Shown here piece by piece: positions 27,902 through 39,118 of a stretch of DNA of 61,155 bases (the first letter of the stretch is position 1; the number at the start of each line of letters is the position of its first letter). This DNA is from Candidatus Aquabacterium excrementipullorum (GTDB lineage Bacteria; Pseudomonadota; Gammaproteobacteria; Burkholderiales; Burkholderiaceae_C), in contig DXIO01000081.1 of the NCBI GenBank assembly GCA_019112875.1, forward strand, positions 1 to 61,155, given 5' to 3'. The position numbers were made by a program, and so were the translations under genes. The notes under the pieces were generated by a model. It had not been told where the DNA came from. It searched no databases and saw only the letters and a list, made by a program, of their open reading frames with translations.

Positions 27902-27938
27902 AAAAAAAGCCCTAAGTGATTGATTCACTTAGGGCTTT
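27902..27938 (-). terminator. Rho-independent terminator of ssrA
   Basis: A 14-bp perfect stem (27906-27919 with 27925-27938), 5-base loop, and a seven-U tail on the minus strand (A run 27902-27908). It begins 32 bp after the tmRNA 3' end. Confidence 0.88.
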
Positions 27939-27970
27939 TGTCGCTTTGGGTGTTGCCCAAAGCTTGTGTA

Positions 27971-28342
27971 TGGTGGAGCCGGGGGGAATTGAACCCCCGT
28001 CCGCAAGCCATCAACAGGTAGATCTACATGTTTAGCTGGCTGATTTGGATCTCGTGGTCACCGTCGCGCAGCAGCACGCTACGGAGCCCACCAGTCACTT
28101 GATCTCGACCTGAGCGGAGTGACCCCGCTCAAGCCCAGCCTATGTGAATAACCTCGCGGCCCTTGTCTTGCGACTCAAGCCCAGCCCATAGGCCAGCTGT
28201 TGCGAGGCTCACCGGTATTAAGCGGCGAGTGCGAACGATTCGTCGTTGGCAGTTAGTTTGTTTCCAGATGGATTTACGAGCTCACTGGCGCTCGACATGC
28301 ACTATCCCGCATCCGCACCCACGTCGAAACCAAGTCGGCCCC
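27971..28342 (-). ncRNA. ssrA: tmRNA
   Basis: About 372 nt. The 5' end GGGGCCGACTTGGTTTCGAC (near 28342) and the 3' end, with a T-arm-like GGTTCAATTCCCCCCGGCTC (at 27976-27995) and encoded CCA at 27971-27973, form the tRNA-like domain. The tag reading frame at 28218-28250 encodes ANDESFALAA and TAA, of the type found in beta-proteobacteria. It rescues stalled ribosomes and marks the nascent chain for proteolysis with SmpB. A -10-like TACAAT (complement of 28359-28364) lies upstream; no convincing -35 is seen. The 3' end borders an accessory gene pocket, and ssrA 3' ends are common integration sites. Confidence 0.96.
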
Positions 28343-28467
28343 GGGAAAAAGTAGGTCCATTGTAGGACGGATCGCCGCCCCGCGCTGGCCTTCATGGATC
28401 CATGTCGGGCCGGCAGGGCGGGTTTCAAGTGAGCCGGGGGAACTCGACCCCCCCCGACCCGCGCGGC

Positions 28468-29697
28468 TCAGCTGCGGTAGTCGGCGTTGATCGTCACGTA
28501 GTCGTGCGACAGATCACAGGTCCACAGCGTGGTGGTGGCTGTGCCGCGCGACAGGCCGACGCGGATGGTGATCTCGCTTTGCTTCATCACGCGCTGGCCG
28601 TCTTCCTCGCGGTACTCGGGGCGGCGGCCGCCCTTGGTCACCACGTGCACGTCGTCCAGGTGCAGGTCGATCAGGCCTTGATCGAGGTCGTCGATGCCGG
28701 CGTAGCCCACGGCGGCCAGGATGCGGCCCAAGTTAGGGTCGCTGGCGAAGAAGGCGGTCTTGACCAGCGGCGAGTGGGCGATGGCGTAGGCGGCCAGGCG
28801 GCATTCGGCCTCGTCGCGGCCACCTTCGACGGTGATGGTGATGAACTTGGTGGCGCCTTCGCCGTCACGCACGATGGCTTGGGCCAGCTGCACGGACACG
28901 GCCAGCACGGCCTCGCGCACGGCGCGGCCTTCGGGGCTGTCCCAGCTGGTGATCTCGGCGTGGTCGGCCTGGCGGGTGGCGATCACCACGAACGAGTCGT
29001 TGGTGGAGGTGTCGCCATCGATGGTGATGCGGTTGAAGGAGGCGTCGGCCGCGTCCTTGGCCAGGCCCTGCAGCAGCGCCGGCGCGATCCTGGCGTCGGT
29101 GGCGACGTAGCCCAGCATCGTCGCCATATTCGGCTTGATCATGCCGGCGCCCTTGCTGATGCCGGTGACGGTGACGGTGGCGTTGCCCACCTTGACCTGG
29201 CGCGAAGCGGCCTTGGGCAGGGTGTCGGTCGTCATGATGCCTTCGGCGGCCAGGGCCCAGTTGTCGGCCTTCAGGTCGGCCAGGGCGGCGGGCAGGCCGG
29301 CCTGGATGCGGTCGATGGGCAGGGTCTCCATGATCACGCCGGTGGAGAAGGGCAGCACCTGCTCGGGCGCGATATCAAGGTGGCGGGCCAGGGCGATGCA
29401 GGTGGTCTGCGCGCGGATCAGGCCGTCTTCGCCGGTGCCGGCGTTGGCGTTGCCGGTGTTGACGAGCAGGGCGCGGATGTCGGTGCCGCCGGCCAGGTGC
29501 TTCTGGCAGATCTGCACGGGGGCGGCGCAGAAGCGGTTCTTGGTGAACACGCCAGCCACGGCCGAGCCTTCGGCCAGGGTCACCACGGTCAGGTCACGGC
29601 GGTTGGCCTTGCGCACGCCAGCCATGGCGACGCCGATTTGCACGCCGGGCACAGGGTGCAGGTCTTGGGGATGGGGGGCAGACAGGTTGACTGGCAT
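28468..29697 (-). CDS. argJ: Bifunctional ornithine acetyltransferase / N-acetylglutamate synthase
   Basis: A 409-residue enzyme of the arginine acetyl cycle. It moves the acetyl group from N-acetylornithine to glutamate and may also use acetyl-CoA. The autocleavage site is visible: [16 protein letters not shown], with Thr193 as the new N-terminal nucleophile. Other family marks are [21 protein letters not shown] and the C-terminal [16 protein letters not shown] 29697 gives the family length. In Burkholderiales argJ usually lies close to secA; here the TRAP permease and two-component genes stand between them. It starts 99 bp after the response-regulator gene. Confidence 0.97.
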   Translation of the reverse strand: MPVNLSAPHPQDLHPVPGVQIGVAMAGVRKANRRDLTVVTLAEGSAVAGVFTKNRFCAAPVQICQKHLAGGTDIRALLVNTGNANAGTGEDGLIRAQTTCIALARHLDIAPEQVLPFSTGVIMETLPIDRIQAGLPAALADLKADNWALAAEGIMTTDTLPKAASRQVKVGNATVTVTGISKGAGMIKPNMATMLGYVATDARIAPALLQGLAKDAADASFNRITIDGDTSTNDSFVVIATRQADHAEITSWDSPEGRAVREAVLAVSVQLAQAIVRDGEGATKFITITVEGGRDEAECRLAAYAIAHSPLVKTAFFASDPNLGRILAAVGYAGIDDLDQGLIDLHLDDVHVVTKGGRRPEYREEDGQRVMKQSEITIRVGLSRGTATTTLWTCDLSHDYVTINADYRS

Positions 29698-29796
29698 GGG
29701 GTGGCTTTCTGGCGTCTCGGCGCGGCGTGAAACACCGCTTTGAAGCACCGGATTGTGCCGCACGCGGATGACCGCTGCGTGGCCCCTGGCCAATGT

Positions 29797-30606
29797 CTAC
29801 ATGGCCTTGAACAGGTGGGCGTACATGCGGCTGACCTCCAGCGTTTCCGGGCGGCCGCGCAGGTGCACGCGCAGGCGGTTATTGGCGCGGGCATCGCGGC
29901 TCACGCGCTCGATGGCGCGCACGTTGACCACGGCGCTGCGGTGCACCTGCCAGAAACGGTCGGTGTCCAGGCGGGGCATCAGCTCGCGCAGCGGGGTGCG
30001 AATCAGCAGCTCGGGGCCCTGGCCGCTGGTGGGCGTGATCAGGCGCACGTACTTGTCGGCGGCTTCGAAGTACAGCACGTCGTCGACCGGCACCATGACC
30101 AGGCCCTGCGTGGTGGAGACCTGGATGATGCTGAGCGGCGGCTGGTTGGCCGCGGTCGGTGGCGGCGCGTGGCGCAGGGTCTGCAGCGGGGGCTGGGCTG
30201 GATCCTCCTGGTGGGAGGCGCGCAGGCGCAGCTGCTGTTGCAGGCGCTCGCAGGTGCCGGCCAGGCGGGTGGCCTGCACGGGCTTGAGCACGTAGTCCAC
30301 GGCGGCCTGCTCGAAGGCGGCCAGGGCGTATTCGTCGTAGGCGGTCACGAACACGGTGAGCGGCAGGGGGCGCTGCTCGGGCCAGGCATCGGCGATGGCC
30401 TCGGCGGCGTCCAGGCCGTCGCGGCCGGGCATCTTGATGTCCAGGAAGAGCACGTCGGGCTGCTCGGCCACGGCGATGGCCACGGCCTGGTCGCCATCCT
30501 GGGCGAGAGGCAGCAGGCGCAGTTCGGGCCACAGGCGGCCGAGCTGGGTGCTCAGGGCGTGCGCGAGCACGGGTTCGTCTTCCGCGATCAGGGCGGTGGC
30601 GTTCAT
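29797..30606 (-). CDS. LytTR-family response regulator
   Basis: A 269-residue regulator of the AlgR/LytR type. The receiver domain spans 1-125, with phospho-acceptor Asp56 in LFLDIKMPG and KP near the end (YVLKPV). A linker leads to the LytTR DNA-binding domain (about 165-265: DVLYFEAADKYVRL, FWQVHRSAVVNV). Its ATG overlaps the kinase stop by 4 bp (ATGA), so the pair is translationally coupled. LytTR regulators bind direct repeats near -35; a likely target is the TRAP gene upstream, but no repeat was identified with confidence. Confidence 0.93.
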   Translation of the reverse strand: MNATALIAEDEPVLAHALSTQLGRLWPELRLLPLAQDGDQAVAIAVAEQPDVLFLDIKMPGRDGLDAAEAIADAWPEQRPLPLTVFVTAYDEYALAAFEQAAVDYVLKPVQATRLAGTCERLQQQLRLRASHQEDPAQPPLQTLRHAPPPTAANQPPLSIIQVSTTQGLVMVPVDDVLYFEAADKYVRLITPTSGQGPELLIRTPLRELMPRLDTDRFWQVHRSAVVNVRAIERVSRDARANNRLRVHLRGRPETLEVSRMYAHLFKAM

Positions 30607-31910
30607 GGGTGCAGGGCGGTGGCGATGGGAGGGGAGGCGGCCACCAGGTGCGCTGAGGCGGTGGGCGCATCAGGCGTGCTGGCCTCGTCCTGGGGCAGCC
30701 CGTTGGGGCCGAAGGGCGAGGCGGCACCGGTGATCGAGGGCGCTGTGGCCGCCATGGCGACGGGGCTGGCATGAGCCGTGAGCGGCAGGCGCAGCGTGAC
30801 GACGGTGCCGGTGTGCCCGGCGCTGTCCTGCATGCTGAGGCTGGCGGCCTCGCCATAAGCCGAGAGCACGCGGTCGCGCACGCAGGCCAGGCCGAAGCCG
30901 GCGGGGCCCTGGCGCGCGGCCTCGGCGGCCCGCAGGCCACGGCCGGTGTCGATCACGCGCAGCACCAGCGCGTCGTCTTCGATGCGGGCGCGCAGGCTGA
31001 GGTGGCCGCCGGGCGGGTTGGGCTCCAGCCCGTGCTTGACGGCGTTTTCCACCAGCGGCTGCAGCAGCAGCGTGGGCACGGGGTGGCTGGCCAGTTCGGG
31101 CGGCAGGTCGAGCGTGACCTGCAGGCGCGGGCCCATGCGCACCTGCATCAGCGCCAGGTAGTCGTCGACGCGGGCGAACTCGGTGCTGAGCGGGTGAGTG
31201 GTGGCGCGGCTGCCGCTGAGCGTGGCGCGCAAAAAAGTGATCAGGCGCGCCAGCATGTCCTGCGCGCGGGCCGGGTCGGATTCGATCAGCGCGTGCAGGT
31301 TGGCCAGCGTGTTGAACATCATGTGCGGCTCCAGCTGGGCCTGCAGCAGGCGCAACTGGGTTTGCAGGGCCTGGCGCTGGGCGGCTTCGGCGCGCACCTC
31401 GTTGGCGGCCAGGCGCACGCGCAGGTAGTCGATGGTGAAGGTGAGGATGGTGATGCTGTAGCTCAGCACCAGCGACACGGCAAACGGCGGGCGCTCGGCC
31501 GCGATCTTCATGGGCCACCACGGAAACGCCAGGATGGCCTGGGCCAGGAACACGCCGAACACGCAGGCGATGGGGATGCCGAACAGCGCGCAGAAGGCGA
31601 TGGCCGGCCAGCCCACCAGGCCGTAGACGCCGCTGCGCTCGAAGCGGGCGCGGGCATCGGGCAGCTGCGGCCAGCGGCGGCGGGCCTCGGCCAGCCACAC
31701 CATGCCGACGATGGTCCAGCACCAGTAGCCCAGGCACATGGCATAGGCCAGGTTCACCATCAGGCCGTAGCGCTGGTCTTCGTCGCGGCCGGCCCATTCG
31801 ATGGCCCACAGGAACAGCGCGATCGACAGGCTCCACAGCAGGTTGAACCGACCCGTGCGGGGGATGGAGCCCAGCAGGGTCAGGTCCTTGGGGTGGTCGG
31901 CGGCCGACAT
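30603..31910 (-). CDS. LytS-type sensor histidine kinase
   Basis: A 435-residue membrane kinase. About five hydrophobic segments lie between residues 25 and 160, then the His_kinase (PF06580) domain with His196 in LEPHMMFNTL and an HATPase with VENAVKHG and a GFGLACVRDR-type lid. It pairs with the LytTR regulator immediately downstream (4-bp overlap). It starts 38 bp after the TRAP permease stop on the same strand, so permease, kinase and regulator may form one unit. The stimulus is unknown. Confidence 0.92.
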   Translation of the reverse strand: MSAADHPKDLTLLGSIPRTGRFNLLWSLSIALFLWAIEWAGRDEDQRYGLMVNLAYAMCLGYWCWTIVGMVWLAEARRRWPQLPDARARFERSGVYGLVGWPAIAFCALFGIPIACVFGVFLAQAILAFPWWPMKIAAERPPFAVSLVLSYSITILTFTIDYLRVRLAANEVRAEAAQRQALQTQLRLLQAQLEPHMMFNTLANLHALIESDPARAQDMLARLITFLRATLSGSRATTHPLSTEFARVDDYLALMQVRMGPRLQVTLDLPPELASHPVPTLLLQPLVENAVKHGLEPNPPGGHLSLRARIEDDALVLRVIDTGRGLRAAEAARQGPAGFGLACVRDRVLSAYGEAASLSMQDSAGHTGTVVTLRLPLTAHASPVAMAATAPSITGAASPFGPNGLPQDEASTPDAPTASAHLVAASPPIATALHP

Positions 31911-31948
31911 GGTGCGTGCGGATCGTGGGGCGGGGCGGTATCAGTCAA

Positions 31949-34120
31949 TCATCGAGGCGGCGGGGCCGTCCAGCCTTGCAGCCAGGTGTTCAGCGCCGGG
32001 AACTCCTTGATCGCCAGCGGCGCGAAGGACACCAGTATCAGGCCCAGCGTCATCACCGCGCAAGGCAGGATCCAGCGCTCGTAGCGGCGGTAGAAGGACT
32101 GGTTGGCCACCTCGCGGTCTGCTTGATCGATCAGGTCCTCGCCCACCACCTGGCGCGCCAGCAACTGGTTCAGCGCCACGGGCGGCATCAGGTAACCCAG
32201 CTCGAAGGCCACCAGCACCATCACCCAGAAGTGCACCGGGTCGATGCCGCTCTTGTAGGCCAGCGGGGCCAGCGTGCCCGACACCAGGAAGATGGCGCCC
32301 AGCGGCTCCATGAACATGCCCAGCACCACCAGCGCGGTGGCCATGAAGGCCATGGCCGTCCAGGCGCTGCTGAACACGTCGGGCGCCAGGTGGATGATGC
32401 CTGAGCGCTCGACCACGCCACCCGCCGCCTGCGACAGCAGGATCAGGAACAGGTAGCCGCCCAGATGGCCCACCGTCTCGACCGTGGCCGCGCGGATGGA
32501 CGATTCGATGCCGCGCTCGCGGTGCATGGCGAAGCTCAGCTGCTGCGAATCGGGGCCGATGCCGCGCGCCAGCAGCAGCTTGTCGAACACCACGATCATG
32601 ATCATGATGACCGGCATGATGATGGGCGCCGAGATCTCGTTGAGCGGCGTGTCCAGCACCGTGTCGTAGAAGGCCACGACCACCAGCACCACGGCGATGT
32701 AGGGCAGCAGCGCGGGCACCTGGCGCAGCATGGCGGGCAGGGCCACGCGCGGCGAGGCGACGTCGATGGTGTGCTTCTCGCGGCGCAGTTGCGAGGCCGC
32801 GAAGAACAGCGTGGACGTCATGAAGAAAACGTACAGGCCCCAGTGGAAGAGCTCGTCACTCGTCACCTCCTTGTTGACGGCCACGATGGCGACCACCAGC
32901 AGGCTGGGCCGCAGCACCACGCCGAGCGAGCCGGACATGGCCGTGGCCGCCAGCGCGAACTGGCTGGATCCCCCAACCGCCCGAACCTCGTGGTAGATGA
33001 TGGCGCCGGCCGCCATCACGAAGGCCCCGGAGCCGCCCGTGTACGCGGTGGGAATGGCGGCGGCCAGCAGGATCAGGTAGGTCAGGGCCTCGGGCGAGAG
33101 CTTCCAGGGCCGCAGCAGGTTCATGAACAGGTCGGTCATGCGGCTCTGCTTGAACAGCATGCCGCCCCAGATGAACAGCGCCAGTTGCAGCGGCAGATTG
33201 GGGAACTCCATCAGCGCGTTGATGTAGATCGCCAGGCCGGAGGGGTGGCCCTGTTCCCAGAAGTAGTGGCCCGAGCTGATCGTCATCAAACCGGCCAGGG
33301 GGATCGTCTTGAGCGCATGGCCCCAGGTGCCGTTGCCGATGCCTGCCTCAGGCTTGTGAGGGCGCACGCACTGCCAGGCGCTGGCGATCAGCAGCGAGCC
33401 GAAGAGCACCATCCACGCGAAGTGGATCATCGGTTCTTCCACGGGCACGCCGGCATCCAGCGAGATCTGGTAGTAGCGGATGGCGGAGTACAGCGCGATG
33501 GCCGAGGCCAGCAGCATGGTCCACGCCTGCACCTTGTAGTCGCGGCCGTAGCGTGGCGGCACCAGGCTGATGTGGTGGTAGCCCACGGTGGTGGCCAGGA
33601 TGGTGAAGCCCATCAGCAGCAGCAGGATCATCGGCCGGTTCTCGCTGCCGAAGCGGAACAGGCCGAAGAAGCTGGTCTCCACGGTGCGGTAGGCCTTCAC
33701 GGCCCAGGTGTTGTGCGAGGCGGCGCGTTCGTACCAGGCGTGCTTCTCCTGGCACTGCGCCAAGGTGTCGTTCAAGGATTGGCGCAGCTTGTTGGCATCG
33801 AGCGCTTCGTCGGCGAACAGGTTGTCGATGGCATCGCCACCGCCCGCGGGTTGCGCGGCCATGCGCCGGTTCACCTCGGCGTCGATGTTCATGTGGGCAT
33901 CGCACGTGGGCTTGACGGGTTCGGCGCGCAGCATGAAGTACTGCACCTGCTGGCTCTTGTCGCCGAAGAAGGTCTCGCCGAAGCGCAGCAGCTGGCCGTG
34001 GATCATCTCGCCGGTGCCGATCACCAGTACCAGCAAGAGCATGGCGATGGTGGGTAAGCCGATGCACCAGTCTGAGAGCGTGCGGCGACCCGAGGTGGGC
34101 AGAACGGTGGCCTGGCTCAT
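31949..34120 (-). CDS. TRAP transporter large permease with long N-terminal extension
   Basis: A 723-residue membrane protein, far longer than a typical DctM (about 430). The C-terminal two thirds match DctM: repeated helices with GGMLFKQSRMTDLF, AIPTAYTGGSGAF, MSGSLGVVLRPSLL, FMEPLGAIFL and LGYLMPPVAL. The first 250 residues hold a periplasmic domain with two Cys and several helices that could replace DctQ. No DctP binding protein or separate DctQ is adjacent, so the receptor must be elsewhere. Start ATG 34120 has AGGAGA 7 bp upstream. TRAP systems use the ion gradient to take up organic acids and similar anions. Confidence 0.88.
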   Translation of the reverse strand: MSQATVLPTSGRRTLSDWCIGLPTIAMLLLVLVIGTGEMIHGQLLRFGETFFGDKSQQVQYFMLRAEPVKPTCDAHMNIDAEVNRRMAAQPAGGGDAIDNLFADEALDANKLRQSLNDTLAQCQEKHAWYERAASHNTWAVKAYRTVETSFFGLFRFGSENRPMILLLLMGFTILATTVGYHHISLVPPRYGRDYKVQAWTMLLASAIALYSAIRYYQISLDAGVPVEEPMIHFAWMVLFGSLLIASAWQCVRPHKPEAGIGNGTWGHALKTIPLAGLMTISSGHYFWEQGHPSGLAIYINALMEFPNLPLQLALFIWGGMLFKQSRMTDLFMNLLRPWKLSPEALTYLILLAAAIPTAYTGGSGAFVMAAGAIIYHEVRAVGGSSQFALAATAMSGSLGVVLRPSLLVVAIVAVNKEVTSDELFHWGLYVFFMTSTLFFAASQLRREKHTIDVASPRVALPAMLRQVPALLPYIAVVLVVVAFYDTVLDTPLNEISAPIIMPVIMIMIVVFDKLLLARGIGPDSQQLSFAMHRERGIESSIRAATVETVGHLGGYLFLILLSQAAGGVVERSGIIHLAPDVFSSAWTAMAFMATALVVLGMFMEPLGAIFLVSGTLAPLAYKSGIDPVHFWVMVLVAFELGYLMPPVALNQLLARQVVGEDLIDQADREVANQSFYRRYERWILPCAVMTLGLILVSFAPLAIKEFPALNTWLQGWTAPPPR

Positions 34121-34286
34121 TCTTGTCTCCTGTCTCGCGGCGCCTTGGGGTGCCGTCTCGTGTTGGCGTTGCCCCGAATCTAAGGGCGCGGCGCGGGGCG
34201 TGAAATCCCCGTGCGATGGATGACACGGTTGTAGCGCCAAGTGACGTGCGCATGTCGCCAGTCAGACAGGGCAGGATGGCTCGGCC

Positions 34287-34313
34287 AAAAAAAGAGAGCC
34301 CCGAAGGGCTCTC
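34287..34313 (-). terminator. Rho-independent terminator of secA
   Basis: An 8-bp stem (34294-34301 with 34306-34313), CGAA loop, and a seven-A run (34287-34293) that gives the U tail on the minus strand. It lies 47 bp after the secA stop codon. Confidence 0.88.
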
Positions 34314-34360
34314 GCTTGGTGGCATGGCTTGAGGGTTTACGCGAGGAGCGCGCCAGACGC

Positions 34361-37108
<2,748 letters not shown>

Positions 37109-37360
37109 GGAGCGGTCTATCCAATCGGTCAACAGGCGGTCTGCGGTCGGCAGTCGGTGAGGACTGGACGACCAGGATGCTGAGGGGGCCCGGGAGGCCA
37201 TTGCCCCATCGAACCAAAGCTAAAAAGTGTAGCACCCGGGGGTGACGCCCCATGAACAGAGCACGGAGCGGCCTGCGGGTTCCCCCTGCCCTCGATCAGG
37301 TGGGGCACCTCGGCCTGTTTTTCCAGGTGCCGACGATGAAATCAGGCGCGTGGACTCGGT

Positions 37361-38149
37361 TTACCGGACAGCAGTGGGATGCTCGCTCCGACCGATCAGC
37401 GCCGCGACCACGCAGGCCACCACCGCCATCGTCAGCACCACCACGGCGCCAGAGGGCCAATCCAGCATGGCCGACAGGGCCAGGCCCAGTGCGTAGGCGA
37501 TGGCGCCCAGCCCCCAGGCCAGGGGCAACTGCCATCGTGGCGATGCGCGGCGCACGGCCAGCGCCGGCATGATCAGGCTGCTGAACACCAGGTAGACGCC
37601 CACCAGTTGCACGGAGGCCGTCACGGCCAGCGCGAACAGCACGTAGAAGCCGGCGCGGCCCAGACGCCCGGCGCCCAGGCCGAACCACAGGGCCAGCACC
37701 AGGGCCGACAGCCCCGCCATGGCGCCCAACTGGCTTGGCGTCACCCACAGGATCTGGCCCACGAGCAGATCCTTGAGGTGCTCGCCGCCATGCGGGTTGC
37801 CCGCCAGCAGCAGGATGCCGCCGCAGGAGGCGAGCACGAACAGGGTGCCGATCAGCGCTTCCTGGATGTCGGGCCAGCGGCGCTCCGTCCAGGTCAGCAG
37901 GGCCGCGCCCAGCAGCGCGGCCGCCACCGCGGCCCCCTGCACCCCCCAGCCTTGCGGCTCCCAGCCCAGGTTGTCGGCCGCGATCACCCCCAGGCCGGCG
38001 ATCTGCGCGATGGCCAGGTCGATGAAGACGATGCCCTTGCGCAGCACCTGCAGGCCGAGCGGCACGTGCGTGGCGAGCACCAGCAGGCCGGCGATCAGGG
38101 CCGGGCCGACGATGGACCAGTCCACGGGATGGAGGGTGAGGGAACTCAT
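37361..38149 (-). CDS. znuB: Zinc/manganese ABC transporter permease (ABC-3 family)
   Basis: A 262-residue inner-membrane permease with seven to eight helices. It shows the ABC-3 pattern: GLQVLRKGIVFIDLAIAQ (the usual FxGxAlaHxaLpG region, here in the Gln variant), the coupling-helix neighbourhood with DLLVGQILW, and VYLVFSSLIMPALAVRR. It forms the membrane channel of a metal importer with the binding protein encoded 30 bp upstream. No ATPase gene (znuC) is present on either side; the next gene downstream is secA. The metal, zinc versus manganese, is inferred from context. Confidence 0.85.
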   Translation of the reverse strand: MSSLTLHPVDWSIVGPALIAGLLVLATHVPLGLQVLRKGIVFIDLAIAQIAGLGVIAADNLGWEPQGWGVQGAAVAAALLGAALLTWTERRWPDIQEALIGTLFVLASCGGILLLAGNPHGGEHLKDLLVGQILWVTPSQLGAMAGLSALVLALWFGLGAGRLGRAGFYVLFALAVTASVQLVGVYLVFSSLIMPALAVRRASPRWQLPLAWGLGAIAYALGLALSAMLDWPSGAVVVLTMAVVACVVAALIGRSEHPTAVR

Positions 38150-38179
38150 GGCGGAACGACTTTCTTCTTCGCAGCAGGC

Positions 38180-39085
38180 TTACTTGGCGGCCTTGAGCAG
38201 CTTGTCGACGGTGTCGTCGAACAGGCCGAACAGGTCCTTGGCGCGGTCGCTGCCACCCACGGTGAAGGGCAGCACGGCCACGGGCAGCTTGGCGCGTTCG
38301 GACAGCCATTCCGAGCTGCGGCCGTCGTTGTAGGCGGCGCGCACGATCAGCTTGGCCGGGCGCTGCTGCAGCTGCTGCAGCACGGTCGACAGGTAGGTGC
38401 TGCTGGGCTCGACGCCGGGCTTGGGCTCGAGCGTGGTCACCTCGTCCAGGCCCAGCCACTGTTCCAGGTACGGGAAGCCCTTGTGCTGCACGACGATGCG
38501 CGTGCCCTTGAGCGGCGCGGCGGCCTGGGCCCAGCGCTGGCTCGCTTGTGTCCAGCGGGTCTGGAAGTCGGCCAGGCGCTGCTGGTAGTGGGCGGCGTTG
38601 GCGCTGTCCAGCTCGGCCAGGCGCTTGGCCAGGGCCGGGGCCACGGCGGCGAAGGTGCTGGGCGCGGTGTTGATGTGCGGGTTGCCCTGCGCGTGCACAT
38701 CGCCATCGGCGCGGTCCAGGCGGGTGGGCACTTCGAGCATGCGCACGAAGCCGGCGGCCTCGAAGTTGCCGGCCTGGCCGGGCTGCACCTTGGCGTTGCC
38801 GGATTGGCGCAGCAGCACGGGCAGCCAGCCCACCTCCAGCTCGGCGCCGGTGCACACCAGCAGGTCGGCGTTGCGCACGGCCGAGATCAGGCTGGGCTTG
38901 GCCTGGATCTGGTGCGGGTCCTGCAGGGCGTTGGTGGCCGTGTAGAGGGTGGCCTGGTCGCCGGCCAGCTCCTTGGTCAGCGCGGCCCATTCGGGCTCGC
39001 AGGCGAACACCTTGAGCGCGGCGTGGGCGGGCAGGGTGGCGGCCAGCGCGAGGCCGGCCAGGATCGTGGTGAATCGGGTCTTCAT
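38180..39085 (-). CDS. znuA: Periplasmic zinc-binding protein of the ABC importer
   Basis: A 301-residue cluster A-I binding protein with a signal peptide cleaved after PAHA. Metal-site candidates are His in ALQDPHQIQAKPS, His in GNPHINTAPS, and a late acidic or His residue; QHKGFPYLEQWLGL is the conserved central stretch. It lacks the long His/Asp-rich loop of gamma-proteobacterial ZnuA. It is the second gene of a likely three-gene unit: porin-like protein, binding protein, permease (33 and 30 bp gaps). Regulation by Zur is expected, but no clear Zur palindrome was found. Confidence 0.85.
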   Translation of the reverse strand: MKTRFTTILAGLALAATLPAHAALKVFACEPEWAALTKELAGDQATLYTATNALQDPHQIQAKPSLISAVRNADLLVCTGAELEVGWLPVLLRQSGNAKVQPGQAGNFEAAGFVRMLEVPTRLDRADGDVHAQGNPHINTAPSTFAAVAPALAKRLAELDSANAAHYQQRLADFQTRWTQASQRWAQAAAPLKGTRIVVQHKGFPYLEQWLGLDEVTTLEPKPGVEPSSTYLSTVLQQLQQRPAKLIVRAAYNDGRSSEWLSERAKLPVAVLPFTVGGSDRAKDLFGLFDDTVDKLLKAAK

Positions 39086-39118
39086 GGTGATTCCTTGTTT
39101 GGACGTGCAGGCCAGCGA

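Noticed and set aside
27769-27970. A duplicated ssrA 3' end (att site) marking an integrated island
   Set aside because: No second copy of the tmRNA 3' end and no integrase gene is visible in the window.
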